Below are positions 1 through 7,109 of a stretch of DNA of 64,000 nt, piece after piece. Source of the stretch: Corallococcus sp. AS-1-6 (GTDB taxonomy: Bacteria > Myxococcota > Myxococcia > Myxococcales > Myxococcaceae). The position numbers and the translations under genes were made by a program. Numbering within the stretch: position 1 is the stretch's first letter; each line of letters starts with the position of its first letter. The notes beneath the pieces are model-generated. The model did not search any database, was not told where the DNA came from, and saw only the letters and a list, made by a program, of their open reading frames with translations. The stretch is taken from positions 248,001 to 312,000 of the forward strand of contig NZ_JAIQDE010000004.1 of the NCBI RefSeq assembly GCF_020037015.1, given 5' to 3'.

Positions 1-1
1 G

Positions 2-547
2 CTGGGCAACCTCATCGCGGACGCGATGCGGGAGGCGGCCCGCTCCGACGCGGCGGTGATGAACGCGGGCGGCATCCGGGCGGACCTGCCGCAGGGGCCG
101 CTCACCTTCGGGAAGCTCTACGAGATCCTCCCCTTCGACAACACGCTCGCGGTGCTGGAGCTGAGCGCGGACGAGCTGCGCCGCTTCCTGTCGCTGGCCT
201 ATGGCGGCCGCAAGGGCGTCTTCGCGGTGTCCGGGCTGGAGGTGACGCTGGGCGCGTGCCCGGGGCCGGAGCGCTTCCAGGGCGTGACGCTGCCGGGAGG
301 CAAGCCGCTGAAGGCGAAGGGGACCTACCGGGTCGCGGTGCCGGACTTCCTGCTGCGCGGCGGTGACGGGGTGGGGCCGCTGACCTCCACGCTGCCACGG
401 GAGCGTATCAGCCTGTTGCAGGCGCAGGACCTGCGCGAGGTGCTCACCGCGTACGGCCACGCCCACGGCAACGCGCTGAAGCCCCCGGCGCTCGGCCGCG
501 TGCACCGGGTCAAGGCGGCGGAGCCCTGCGCGGACGCGAAGCCCTGA
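2..547 (+). CDS. 5'-nucleotidase / metallophosphatase, C-terminal part (5' end outside window)
   Basis: The reading frame is open from base 2, so the N-terminal metallophosphoesterase domain lies upstream of the window. The visible 181 residues match the 5'-nucleotidase C-terminal domain, which binds the nucleotide. Seen: a GNLIADAMR helix at the very start, the signature NAGGIRADL, and PFDNTL about 20 residues later. Proteins of this family (UshA/CpdB-like) normally hydrolyse extracytoplasmic nucleotides or related phosphoesters. The signal peptide and metal ligands cannot be checked here. The C-terminus ends in a short Ala/Asp/Lys tail with no membrane segment. Confidence 0.9.
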   Translation: MGNLIADAMREAARSDAAVMNAGGIRADLPQGPLTFGKLYEILPFDNTLAVLELSADELRRFLSLAYGGRKGVFAVSGLEVTLGACPGPERFQGVTLPGGKPLKAKGTYRVAVPDFLLRGGDGVGPLTSTLPRERISLLQAQDLREVLTAYGHAHGNALKPPALGRVHRVKAAEPCADAKP

Positions 548-561
548 AAAAAGTGCGCCCG

Positions 562-691
562 CCGTTGGAAATTTTCCCTCCGCGCTGATCCGCTGGGGCT
601 GGATCGCGGCGCAACCCAGCGGAAGATCAGCGAAAGGCGCCCAGGGCCGAATTTTCGGCCTGGGATCAGTTTCCAACGGAGGGAAACCTCC
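562..691. ncRNA. Candidate structured leader RNA or regulatory element (nested inverted repeats)
   Basis: Several near-perfect inverted repeats are nested in this non-coding gap. Outer stem: 562-571 pairs with 670-679 (10 of 10). Inside it, 583-590 pairs with 625-632 and 591-597 with 615-621, giving one long hairpin with a 3-nt bulge. A second hairpin pairs 641-644 and 646-651 with 660-663 and 654-659. The layout is a three-way junction. A competing helix (573-582 with 677-686) excludes the outer stem. A short GGAGG-GAAA-CCTCC hairpin (678-691) follows. There is no T-run, so it is not a plain terminator. It lies 90 bases before the zinc-ribbon gene at 780. The function and the transcribed strand are inferred, not shown. 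Confidence 0.5.
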
Positions 692-779
692 CTACTCTAG
701 GGCACGCGAGATCCCCTTGCGGCGCGGCCGAAGGCCAGCGCGAGCAAGTGGGAGCCCGTGCGTGGGAGGGACAGAAGAG

Positions 780-1211
780 ATGCTCTACAAAGTGACCCCG
801 ATGATGGTCCCCGCGGCGCCCGAGAAGAAAGAGGCGCGCGAGCCGGGCCAGCCGCGCAAGCGGCGCAAGTCCTCCGTCTACGACGCCGACGGCCACGAGG
901 TGTTGATCTCGCTGATGTGTCTGAAGTGCAAGACGCTCAAGCCGCTGGCGCAGTTCGGGCTGCGGAAGATGGCGGACGGCGCCATCCGCAACCAGCCGTG
1001 GTGCCGGGGCTGCCGCTCAGGCGCGGGCACGAAGAAGCCGAAGAAGGAAGAGTCCCAGGCCGCCACCGTCGAGGTGCCCGCCGTCGCCGCCGCGGAGCCC
1101 GTGCTCCAGGTGGTCGCCGCCGTGCCGCTCGACGCCGCGCCCGTGGCTCCGACGCTCGTCGACGCCCCGGCGGCGCTCGCGGGCGACGCGACGGCCCCCG
1201 CCCTGGTCTGA
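780..1211 (+). CDS. Small zinc-ribbon protein, function unknown
   Basis: The 143-residue protein has one zinc-ribbon-like module: CLKC at about residues 42-45 and CRGC at about 76-79, separated by a KPLAQFG loop. This CxxC...KPL..F...CxxC layout occurs in small bacterial and phage zinc fingers. The N-terminus is basic (RKRRKSS), and the C-terminal 60 residues are low-complexity Ala/Val/Pro. ATG 780 was chosen because GGGAGGGACAGAAG lies just upstream; the frame stays open to 717 but without a better site. The basic tract and zinc ribbon suggest nucleic-acid binding, which is inference. The structured element at 562-691 would form its leader if the two are transcribed together. Confidence 0.75.
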   Translation: MLYKVTPMMVPAAPEKKEAREPGQPRKRRKSSVYDADGHEVLISLMCLKCKTLKPLAQFGLRKMADGAIRNQPWCRGCRSGAGTKKPKKEESQAATVEVPAVAAAEPVLQVVAAVPLDAAPVAPTLVDAPAALAGDATAPALV

Positions 1212-1222
1212 CGCACCGCCCG

Positions 1223-1346
1223 GGATGATCCGCCCTGCTGGGGCGCGCACCGTTCGCGCCCCGCATGTGACGGATCCGCCCGGAGCTCCCGCTCGAAGCG
1301 CCCAGTCAGGTGTCTCTCCGCGGGCGGATGATCCGCCCTGGCGGGG
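1223..1346. repeat. Repeated palindromic GGATGATCCGCCCTG element between convergent genes
   Basis: The 15-mer GGATGATCCGCCCTG occurs at 1223-1237 and again at 1326-1340, each followed by a G-rich GGGGCG stretch. A third GGATCCGCCC lies near 1270. The second copy sits in a perfect 15-base palindrome, GGCGGATGATCCGCC (1323-1337). It is followed by CCGCCCTGGCGGGGCGG, which can also fold. The genes on both sides end here (1211 on plus, 1365 on minus), so a bidirectional transcription-end role is the simplest reading. Confidence 0.5.
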
Positions 1347-1364
1347 CGGTCCGCCTCCTTCTTC

Positions 1365-4145
1365 TCAGGACAGCCGCAGGCCCGCCGGCAGCGTGTCGCC
1401 GAGCGCCCGGGCTTCGTCCGCCGCCTCCAGGGCGACGACCTCGCGCACCATCCGCACCCAGGTGTCGGCGGCCTTCGCGGCCACTAGCGCCTGGGCCGTG
1501 CGCTCGCGCAGGGCCGGGTCCAGGTCGCGCGTGCGGTCGCCGGTGAGCCGCGCCAACTGGGCGGCGGCGAAGGGCGCGCCGTCCACCTTGCGCAGGTCCA
1601 GGGACAGGAGCAGCTCCAGCCACGCCTCCGCCGTCTCCACGTCCACGACCTTGTGGCTGCTGCCGTACAGCGGCACACGCGCGCCCAGCCGCCCCAGGGC
1701 CCACGCCCACGGGCCGCCGGAGCGGGACTCGGCCTTCAGGCGCGCGGCGATCCACCGGCCCACCTCCGCCTTGTCGCCCGGCGCCAGGTGCTCCAGCGAG
1801 GCGGCGGTGCGGATCATCTCGTCCAACCCCTCCGGTTGGATGCCCTTCAGCTTGCCGCCCTGCGTGGGCGCGTCCGGCGGCACGCGCCGGGCCAGGTGCG
1901 GCTGGAGGTAGCCGTACAGCTTCTGCTGCTGCGCTTCGGTGAGGCCGCCGGCGATGCGGCGCCACATCACCCAGAACTCCGTCCACACGGCCTTGTCCGT
2001 GTGGTGCTGCACCAGCGCGTCGAAGAGGCTGAAGGTCTGCTCCGCGCGCCAGCCGTCCAGCGGGTAGCCGAAGCCGGGGCGCAGGCAGAAGCCGGTGAGG
2101 CTGTAGAAGACGCGCTCGTGGTCATCCGAGCGGCGGCGCTTGCTCGCGCCCGCGTAGAGCGTGCTCCACAGCTCGCGCAGCACGGGCACGCGCCACGTCT
2201 CGCGCGGGCCCAGCACCTTCTCCAGCGTGCGCGACAACTGCTTCACGTCCTTGGGGCCCAGGGGCAGCGGCTTGTTGCCGTAGACGCGCTCCACGTTGTC
2301 CTTCGCCTCGGCGAAGCGCGCGGGCATGGACTCGGTGACCGTCAGCTCGTGCGAGCCGCCGGTGCCGCGCAGCTCGAACTCCAGGCGCCAGCGCTCGTCC
2401 GCGACGTCCGACACGCAGAACAGCTCCAGCGTGCCAATCTCCGTGAGCGCGGCCTGCAGGTGCACCGGCACCTCGCTGACCTTGCCGGACGCGCCCTTGA
2501 GCAGGGTGTGGATGGGCGGCAGCGGCTTCAGGTCCTCCGCCAGCGGCACCAGGTCCCCCGGCTTGTCGATGCGGTCGCTCGTCGTGGAGTAGAGCGCGAA
2601 CTGCACCGGCCGGCCCAGGGTGAGCGTGAAGGGGCGCTCGCCCAGGTCCACCTTCTGGCCCTCCTCGAAGCCGCGGGGAATCAGGCACAGCGTGGGCTGC
2701 TCCGCGCTGTCCGGGCCGCGCTGCAGTCCCACGTAGTACGCGCGCGCCGCGCCACCGCCGATGCGCAGGCCGTGCCCGCGCCGCACCAGCCCGTAGTACG
2801 CGGCTCCACGCGCCACCGCGAGCTCCAGCGACTCGTGCTTGAGCAGCGGGATGCGCGGCGCCTGCGGCCACCACGCGGACAGCGCGTCAATGAGCCGCGC
2901 CGAAATCTGCGGCGAGTTGAAGACGCCGCCGTTGAGCAGGATGGCGTCCGGGCGGGGCAGGGCGCCTTCGTGCGACGGCGCCTCGCCCAGCGCCGCGAAG
3001 CCCGCCGCCGCGTGCTGCGCGAGGAAGGCCGCCAGGTGCCGCGTGACGGCCGGGTCCTGCACGTACGGCAGGCCCAGCTCCTGGAGCGCCATGCGCGCGG
3101 CCCTCCGGGGCCGGTCCCCGGGCGAGGACATGGGGAAGAAGCCGTCCAGCACCAGCGCGTGCGCCTCGTCGCGGCCCAGCTCCGTGGACAGCGTACCGCC
3201 CAACAGCCGGCTGCCCTCGCCGATGAGCGACACGCCGTACTTCTCCGGCGGCGCGCGCCCCAGGAGCTCCTCCTTCGCGGCGCGCGCGGCCTGGATGGCC
3301 TGCGTCCACTGCGTCGCGGACAGGCGTCGGCCGTTCTGGGTGAGCTTCTCCTCCATGCGCCGGGCGAGCGCCGCGTCCATGTTGTCGCCGCCCAGCATCA
3401 GGTGGTCGCCCACCGCCAGCCGCCGCAGCATGGGCCCTTCCGGCGACACGCCCGCGTGCACCAGCGTGAAGTCCGTGGTGCCGCCGCCCACGTCCACCAC
3501 CAGCACCAGCCGCACCTGGGACAGCGTCTGCTCCAGGTCCGAACGGTGCCGCGCGGTGTAGTCGTAGAAGGCCGCCTGCGGCTCCTCCAGCAGCGTGAAC
3601 TTCTCCAGCCCCGCCTTGCGCGCCGCGCTCACCGTGAGGGCGCGCGCCGCCTCGTCGAACGAGGCGGGGACGGTGATGACCACCTCCTGCTTGGAGAGCG
3701 GCTCGTCCGGGTGCGCGAAGTCCCACGCCCGCGCCATGTGCGTGAGCAGCAGGGCGGACGCGTCCACCGGGGACAGCTTCCGCACGTCCGCGGGCGCGCC
3801 CCACGGGAGGATGGGCGCGGAGCGGTCCACGCCCGGGTGGCACAGCCAGCTCTTGGCGGAGGCCACCAGCCGGCCCGGCACGCGCGCCCCCTGCCAGCGG
3901 GCCAGCTCGCCTACGACATACGGCCCGCCATCGTCACCCCAGGGCAGTCGCAGCACCTCCGGGGCAAGCTCGTGGCCGGCGGGGACGTAGACGGTGGACG
4001 GCAGCAGGGCGCGGGGGGCCACCTCGCCCTGGCGGACGAGCTGGGGCAGGGGGAAGTCCTCGACGGGTGCCCCCGAGCCCTTGCCTGGATCCACGGATGC
4101 CACCGCGCAATGGGTGGTGCCCAGGTCGATGCCGACGATTCGCAT
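1365..4145 (-). CDS. Long Hsp70-like chaperone with C-terminal extension (DUF3731 type)
   Basis: The 926-residue protein has a clear Hsp70 ATPase domain over residues 1 to about 380. Seen: phosphate loop 1 IGIDLGTTH-like (VGIDLGTTHCAV), VITVPASF, the LLEEPQAA adenosine-side motif, DVGGGTTDF phosphate loop 2, and GGDNMD. Instead of a normal DnaK C-terminus it continues for about 500 residues, the last ~330 rich in aromatics and basics (FWVMWRRIAGGL). This matches, from memory, the Hsp70 family with a DUF3731 extension. It is cytoplasmic. It is the last gene of an operon with a shorter Hsp70-like gene (26 bases upstream) and a DUF2760 gene. No DnaJ or GrpE is encoded alongside. The client is unknown. 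Confidence 0.9.
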   Translation of the reverse strand: MRIVGIDLGTTHCAVASVDPGKGSGAPVEDFPLPQLVRQGEVAPRALLPSTVYVPAGHELAPEVLRLPWGDDGGPYVVGELARWQGARVPGRLVASAKSWLCHPGVDRSAPILPWGAPADVRKLSPVDASALLLTHMARAWDFAHPDEPLSKQEVVITVPASFDEAARALTVSAARKAGLEKFTLLEEPQAAFYDYTARHRSDLEQTLSQVRLVLVVDVGGGTTDFTLVHAGVSPEGPMLRRLAVGDHLMLGGDNMDAALARRMEEKLTQNGRRLSATQWTQAIQAARAAKEELLGRAPPEKYGVSLIGEGSRLLGGTLSTELGRDEAHALVLDGFFPMSSPGDRPRRAARMALQELGLPYVQDPAVTRHLAAFLAQHAAAGFAALGEAPSHEGALPRPDAILLNGGVFNSPQISARLIDALSAWWPQAPRIPLLKHESLELAVARGAAYYGLVRRGHGLRIGGGAARAYYVGLQRGPDSAEQPTLCLIPRGFEEGQKVDLGERPFTLTLGRPVQFALYSTTSDRIDKPGDLVPLAEDLKPLPPIHTLLKGASGKVSEVPVHLQAALTEIGTLELFCVSDVADERWRLEFELRGTGGSHELTVTESMPARFAEAKDNVERVYGNKPLPLGPKDVKQLSRTLEKVLGPRETWRVPVLRELWSTLYAGASKRRRSDDHERVFYSLTGFCLRPGFGYPLDGWRAEQTFSLFDALVQHHTDKAVWTEFWVMWRRIAGGLTEAQQQKLYGYLQPHLARRVPPDAPTQGGKLKGIQPEGLDEMIRTAASLEHLAPGDKAEVGRWIAARLKAESRSGGPWAWALGRLGARVPLYGSSHKVVDVETAEAWLELLLSLDLRKVDGAPFAAAQLARLTGDRTRDLDPALRERTAQALVAAKAADTWVRMVREVVALEAADEARALGDTLPAGLRLS

Positions 4146-4170
4146 ACGCCTCCGGTGTGCGGGGCCCCTT

Positions 4171-6033
4171 CTACTCCTTCATGCGCACGTTGAGCTCCAG
4201 CTTCCAGCGCCCGGAGCCGTTCTTCTCCAGGCACCGCAGCTCCAGCGTGCCCACCTCCGTCACCGCCGCCTGGAGGTTCACCGGCGTCAGGTCGCCAAAG
4301 GGCGTGGGCTGCCCGGGCAGCGTCGTCTCGATGGGCGCCACCTCCTCCAGCCCCCCGGACGCCAGCTCCGACTCCACGTCCTCCACCATCTCGCCCACGC
4401 GGTCGTCGCGCCGCACGGACGACGCGAAGAAGCGGAAGCTGGTGGGCTCGCCGGTGACGAGCCCGAACTCCTGGGGCGGCACGTCCGCCTGCGTCCCCTC
4501 CTCCATGCCGAAGGGCGCCACGCACAGCGCCTTCACCGGCGGCTCCATGCCCGGCACCGCCGGCATCGCCGTCTCCACGCCCACGTAGTAGGCGCGCGCC
4601 GTGCCGCCGCGGATGCGCAGGCCGTGCCCCTGACGCACCCAGCCGTAGTACGCCGCGCCGCGGGCCACCGCGAGGTCCAGGTCCGCGCCCTCCAGCTCCT
4701 TCGCCGGGGGCGCCCCTTCCGCGGCGAGCCACTGGTTGAGGACCTCCATCACGCGGCCCTTCAGCGGCCCGGCCTTGAAGACGCCGCCGTTGAAGAGCAC
4801 CGCGGTGGGGTGCAGGAAGCCCTTGCCCTCCACGTCCACCGGCGAGTCCGCGCTGGCCGCCAGCGCCTGCGCCTGCCGGGTGAGGAAGGCCGCCAGGTGC
4901 TTCGTGACGGCCGGGTCCTGCGCGTAGGGCAGCGCCATCTGCGCCAGGCCCGTGCGCCGGGCGGTGCGCGGCAGGTCCGCCACCTGCGTCACCGGGAAGA
5001 AGCCATCCGTGAGGACGCGGTCCAGCTCCTCGCGCGTCAGCTCCGTGCGCAGCGTGCCGCCGATGAGCGACGAGCCCCGGCCCGGAATCGCGATGGGCAC
5101 CCGGTCCACGGAGGGGTCCGCGTACAGCGTCTCCTTCGCCTGCCGGCACCCATAGGTGAGGCCGTTGAACTGCCACGCGTCCAGCTTGCGCCCGTCCGCG
5201 GCCATCCGCTGGTTGATCGTGTGCGCCAGGGCGAGGTCCATGTTGTCGCCGCCCAGGAGGATGTGGTCGCCCACCGCCACGCGCAGCAGCTCCAGGTCGC
5301 CCTCGCGGTCCTTCACCGTGATGACGGAGAAGTCGGACGTGCCGCCGCCCACGTCCACCACGAGGATCACTTCCCCGGGCCGCACCTGCTTGCGGAAGTT
5401 CTCCCCCATCGCCTCCAGCCACGCGTACAGCGCGGCCTGCGGCTCCTCCAGCAGGGTGATGTGCTCGATGCCCGCCGCCTTCGCGGCCTCCAGCGTCAGG
5501 TCGCGCGCCGCCGCGTCGAAGGACGCCGGGACGGTGACGATGACCTCCTGCTTCGACAGCGCGTTGCCGGACTCCTCCTGCGCGCGGGCGAAGGTGTGGT
5601 CCCACGCCTCCTTCAGGTGGCGCAGGTAGCGCGCGGACGCGTCCAGCGGCGACACGCGCTGCACCTCCGGCGGCGCCTGCCAGGGGAGCAGCGCCGATCT
5701 CCGGTCCACGCCCGGGTGCGACAGCCAGCTCTTCGCGGACGACACCAGCCGCGTGGGCACCTTCGCCCCGTGCGAGCGGGCGAAGTCACCCACGATGACG
5801 CCCGGCTCCGGGCTCCACGGCAGCCCGAGGCTGCCCTCCGGGAACTCCTGCGCGCTGGGCAGGTAGAGGAAGGAGGGCAACAGCGGCCGCGCTTCCACGG
5901 TGCCGGGCGCCGTCACCTGCGGCACGGGCAGCATGGACTGCGAGGGGCCGCGCGGCTTGCCGTCCTCGAGGTTGAAGTAGGACACCGCGGAGTGCGTGGT
6001 GCCCAGGTCGATGCCGATTGCGTATCGGGCCAT
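4171..6033 (-). CDS. Hsp70-like chaperone (short paralogue of the operon)
   Basis: The 620-residue protein starts with IGIDLGTTHSAVSYF and carries the full nucleotide-binding set: VTVPASFDAAARD, LLEEPQAALYAW, DVGGGTSDFSV, GGDNMDLALA, and NGGVF near residue 395. The C-terminal ~180 residues form a substrate-binding-like beta domain without the DnaK lid. It is related in architecture to the downstream 926-residue protein but lacks its extension, so the two are ancient paralogues that may work as a pair. The start ATG (6031-6033) lies 88 bases below the DUF2760 gene. Cytoplasmic; specific role unknown. Confidence 0.92.
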   Translation of the reverse strand: MARYAIGIDLGTTHSAVSYFNLEDGKPRGPSQSMLPVPQVTAPGTVEARPLLPSFLYLPSAQEFPEGSLGLPWSPEPGVIVGDFARSHGAKVPTRLVSSAKSWLSHPGVDRRSALLPWQAPPEVQRVSPLDASARYLRHLKEAWDHTFARAQEESGNALSKQEVIVTVPASFDAAARDLTLEAAKAAGIEHITLLEEPQAALYAWLEAMGENFRKQVRPGEVILVVDVGGGTSDFSVITVKDREGDLELLRVAVGDHILLGGDNMDLALAHTINQRMAADGRKLDAWQFNGLTYGCRQAKETLYADPSVDRVPIAIPGRGSSLIGGTLRTELTREELDRVLTDGFFPVTQVADLPRTARRTGLAQMALPYAQDPAVTKHLAAFLTRQAQALAASADSPVDVEGKGFLHPTAVLFNGGVFKAGPLKGRVMEVLNQWLAAEGAPPAKELEGADLDLAVARGAAYYGWVRQGHGLRIRGGTARAYYVGVETAMPAVPGMEPPVKALCVAPFGMEEGTQADVPPQEFGLVTGEPTSFRFFASSVRRDDRVGEMVEDVESELASGGLEEVAPIETTLPGQPTPFGDLTPVNLQAAVTEVGTLELRCLEKNGSGRWKLELNVRMKE

Positions 6034-6121
6034 ATCGGTCGGAAACCCCCGGAGGGGGCCTTGTGGTTCCTCGAAGGGAAGGGGACTTCGGAGGATGCGC
6101 CGCCTGCTGCTCAGGCGGGCA

Positions 6122-6736
6122 TCAGGCGAGCTCGACTTCCGCCGGGGCCAGCACGCGCGGCTCCATGGCGGGGCTGACGGTCGGGAACTTCACCTCCGTG
6201 GTCACCCAGCCGTGGTGCCGGAGCGTGCCGCCATAAGGAGGCTCCCCGGCGACGTTGCCGGTGAGCCGGATGCGCTGCGCGTCGAAGCCCGGCGGCACCG
6301 TCACCTTGTCGCCCTCGCCCTGCGGCAGCACAGGCTGGAGCGTCAGGTACTGGTGCACCACCTTGCGGCAGCCCTCGTGGACGATGCGGGCCGCCGCGCC
6401 CACGTCCGCGTCCGGGAAGGCCGCGACGTTCTCCTGCACGAAGTCCAGGAAGCGGCCCTCGCGCTGGAGCATGGCCAGAAGCGACAGGGCGCTGGCGTGC
6501 TCGCGCTCGGGGGGCAGGGGGGCGGGCGCGACGGGCGCCGGGACGGCGGGCGCCTTCACCGGCGGTGGGGCCTGCGTGCCCCCGGAGGGGAGCTCCTTGA
6601 GCTGGCCGGCGTCATAGGCGCGGCTGGTCGGCAGCACGGCCTGCGCGAATTCGCGGGACACGAGGCAGCGCCAGAAGCACAGCCAGGCGAGCCAGAAGCG
6701 GGCGAAGAACGACAGGGAGGCGGACGGGTCGGTCAT
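6122..6736 (-). CDS. DUF2760-family protein
   Basis: About 204 residues. The N-terminus (FFARFWLAWLCFWRCL) is hydrophobic and looks like a membrane anchor or signal-anchor. A Pro/Ala-rich linker (about residues 60-85) follows. The conserved C-terminal domain has ALSLLAMLQREGRFLDFVQE, ARIVHEGC, a PVLPQGEGDKVTVPPGFD stretch, and G.LRHHGW near the end. This matches DUF2760 proteins, which recur next to paired Hsp70-like genes in proteobacteria. Start 6736 (MTDPSAS) was chosen over the upstream frame because the extra residues are not conserved-looking. It is the first gene of the operon, so it may localise or assist the two Hsp70-like proteins at the membrane (inference). Confidence 0.85.
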   Translation of the reverse strand: MTDPSASLSFFARFWLAWLCFWRCLVSREFAQAVLPTSRAYDAGQLKELPSGGTQAPPPVKAPAVPAPVAPAPLPPEREHASALSLLAMLQREGRFLDFVQENVAAFPDADVGAAARIVHEGCRKVVHQYLTLQPVLPQGEGDKVTVPPGFDAQRIRLTGNVAGEPPYGGTLRHHGWVTTEVKFPTVSPAMEPRVLAPAEVELA

Positions 6737-6792
6737 CGGCCCCGGATAACAAAGCCGGAAGCCTTTGCAATTCGCCAATGGCCTGAAATGCA

Positions 6793-6830
6793 AAGGGCCT
6801 CACGGTTTCCCGTGAGGCCCTTCGTGCTTC
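6793..6830 (-). terminator. Rho-independent terminator of tRNA-Ala
   Basis: A perfect 13-bp stem (6793-6805 with 6810-6822) closes a tetraloop that reads GAAA on the minus strand and is followed by CTTTGCATTT. It begins ten bases past the tRNA 3' end, in the tRNA direction. It therefore also insulates the downstream DUF2760-Hsp70 operon. Confidence 0.85.
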
Positions 6831-6831
6831 A

Positions 6832-6907
<76 letters not shown>

Positions 6908-6969
6908 ATATGGGGACTGCTGGCTGCCTGCTGCGCCTCGCGGGCGTTGGGTCCCGCGAAGTGAGTGGG

Positions 6970-6998
6970 CTAGTACCGGAGCCTCACCCTGCTGTCAA
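6970..6998 (-). promoter_or_regulatory. Candidate sigma-70 promoter for tRNA-Ala
   Basis: On the minus strand a perfect TTGACA (6998-6993) is followed after 17 bases by TACTAG (6975-6970). Transcription would start near 6963, leaving a leader of about 55 bases before the mature tRNA. Confidence 0.6.
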
Positions 6999-7027
6999 GC
7001 AGCTCGTTTCCGGCAGCAACCCTGCGA

Positions 7028-7056
7028 TTGACGTGCCGCACTGTGGATGCCATAAA
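7028..7056 (+). promoter_or_regulatory. Candidate sigma-70 promoter for the TPR gene
   Basis: TTGACG (7028-7033), a 17-base spacer, and CATAAA (7051-7056) precede the TPR gene start at 7110. Together with the minus-strand promoter at 6970-6998 it forms a compact divergent promoter region. Confidence 0.5.
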
Positions 7057-7109
7057 AACCGCCTTCCGGTAGCGCATCCTTCCCGGCCCATCCGGACACC
7101 TTCTGGTTC

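Noticed and set aside
1653-4193. Long open frames opposite or across real genes (for example 1653-4193 and 3994-6177 on plus, 9335-11425 on minus, 57466-58938 on plus)
   Set aside because: High GC leaves few stops in the mirror frames. The translations are Arg/Ala/Gly/His-rich without motifs, while the opposite strand carries complete conserved proteins.
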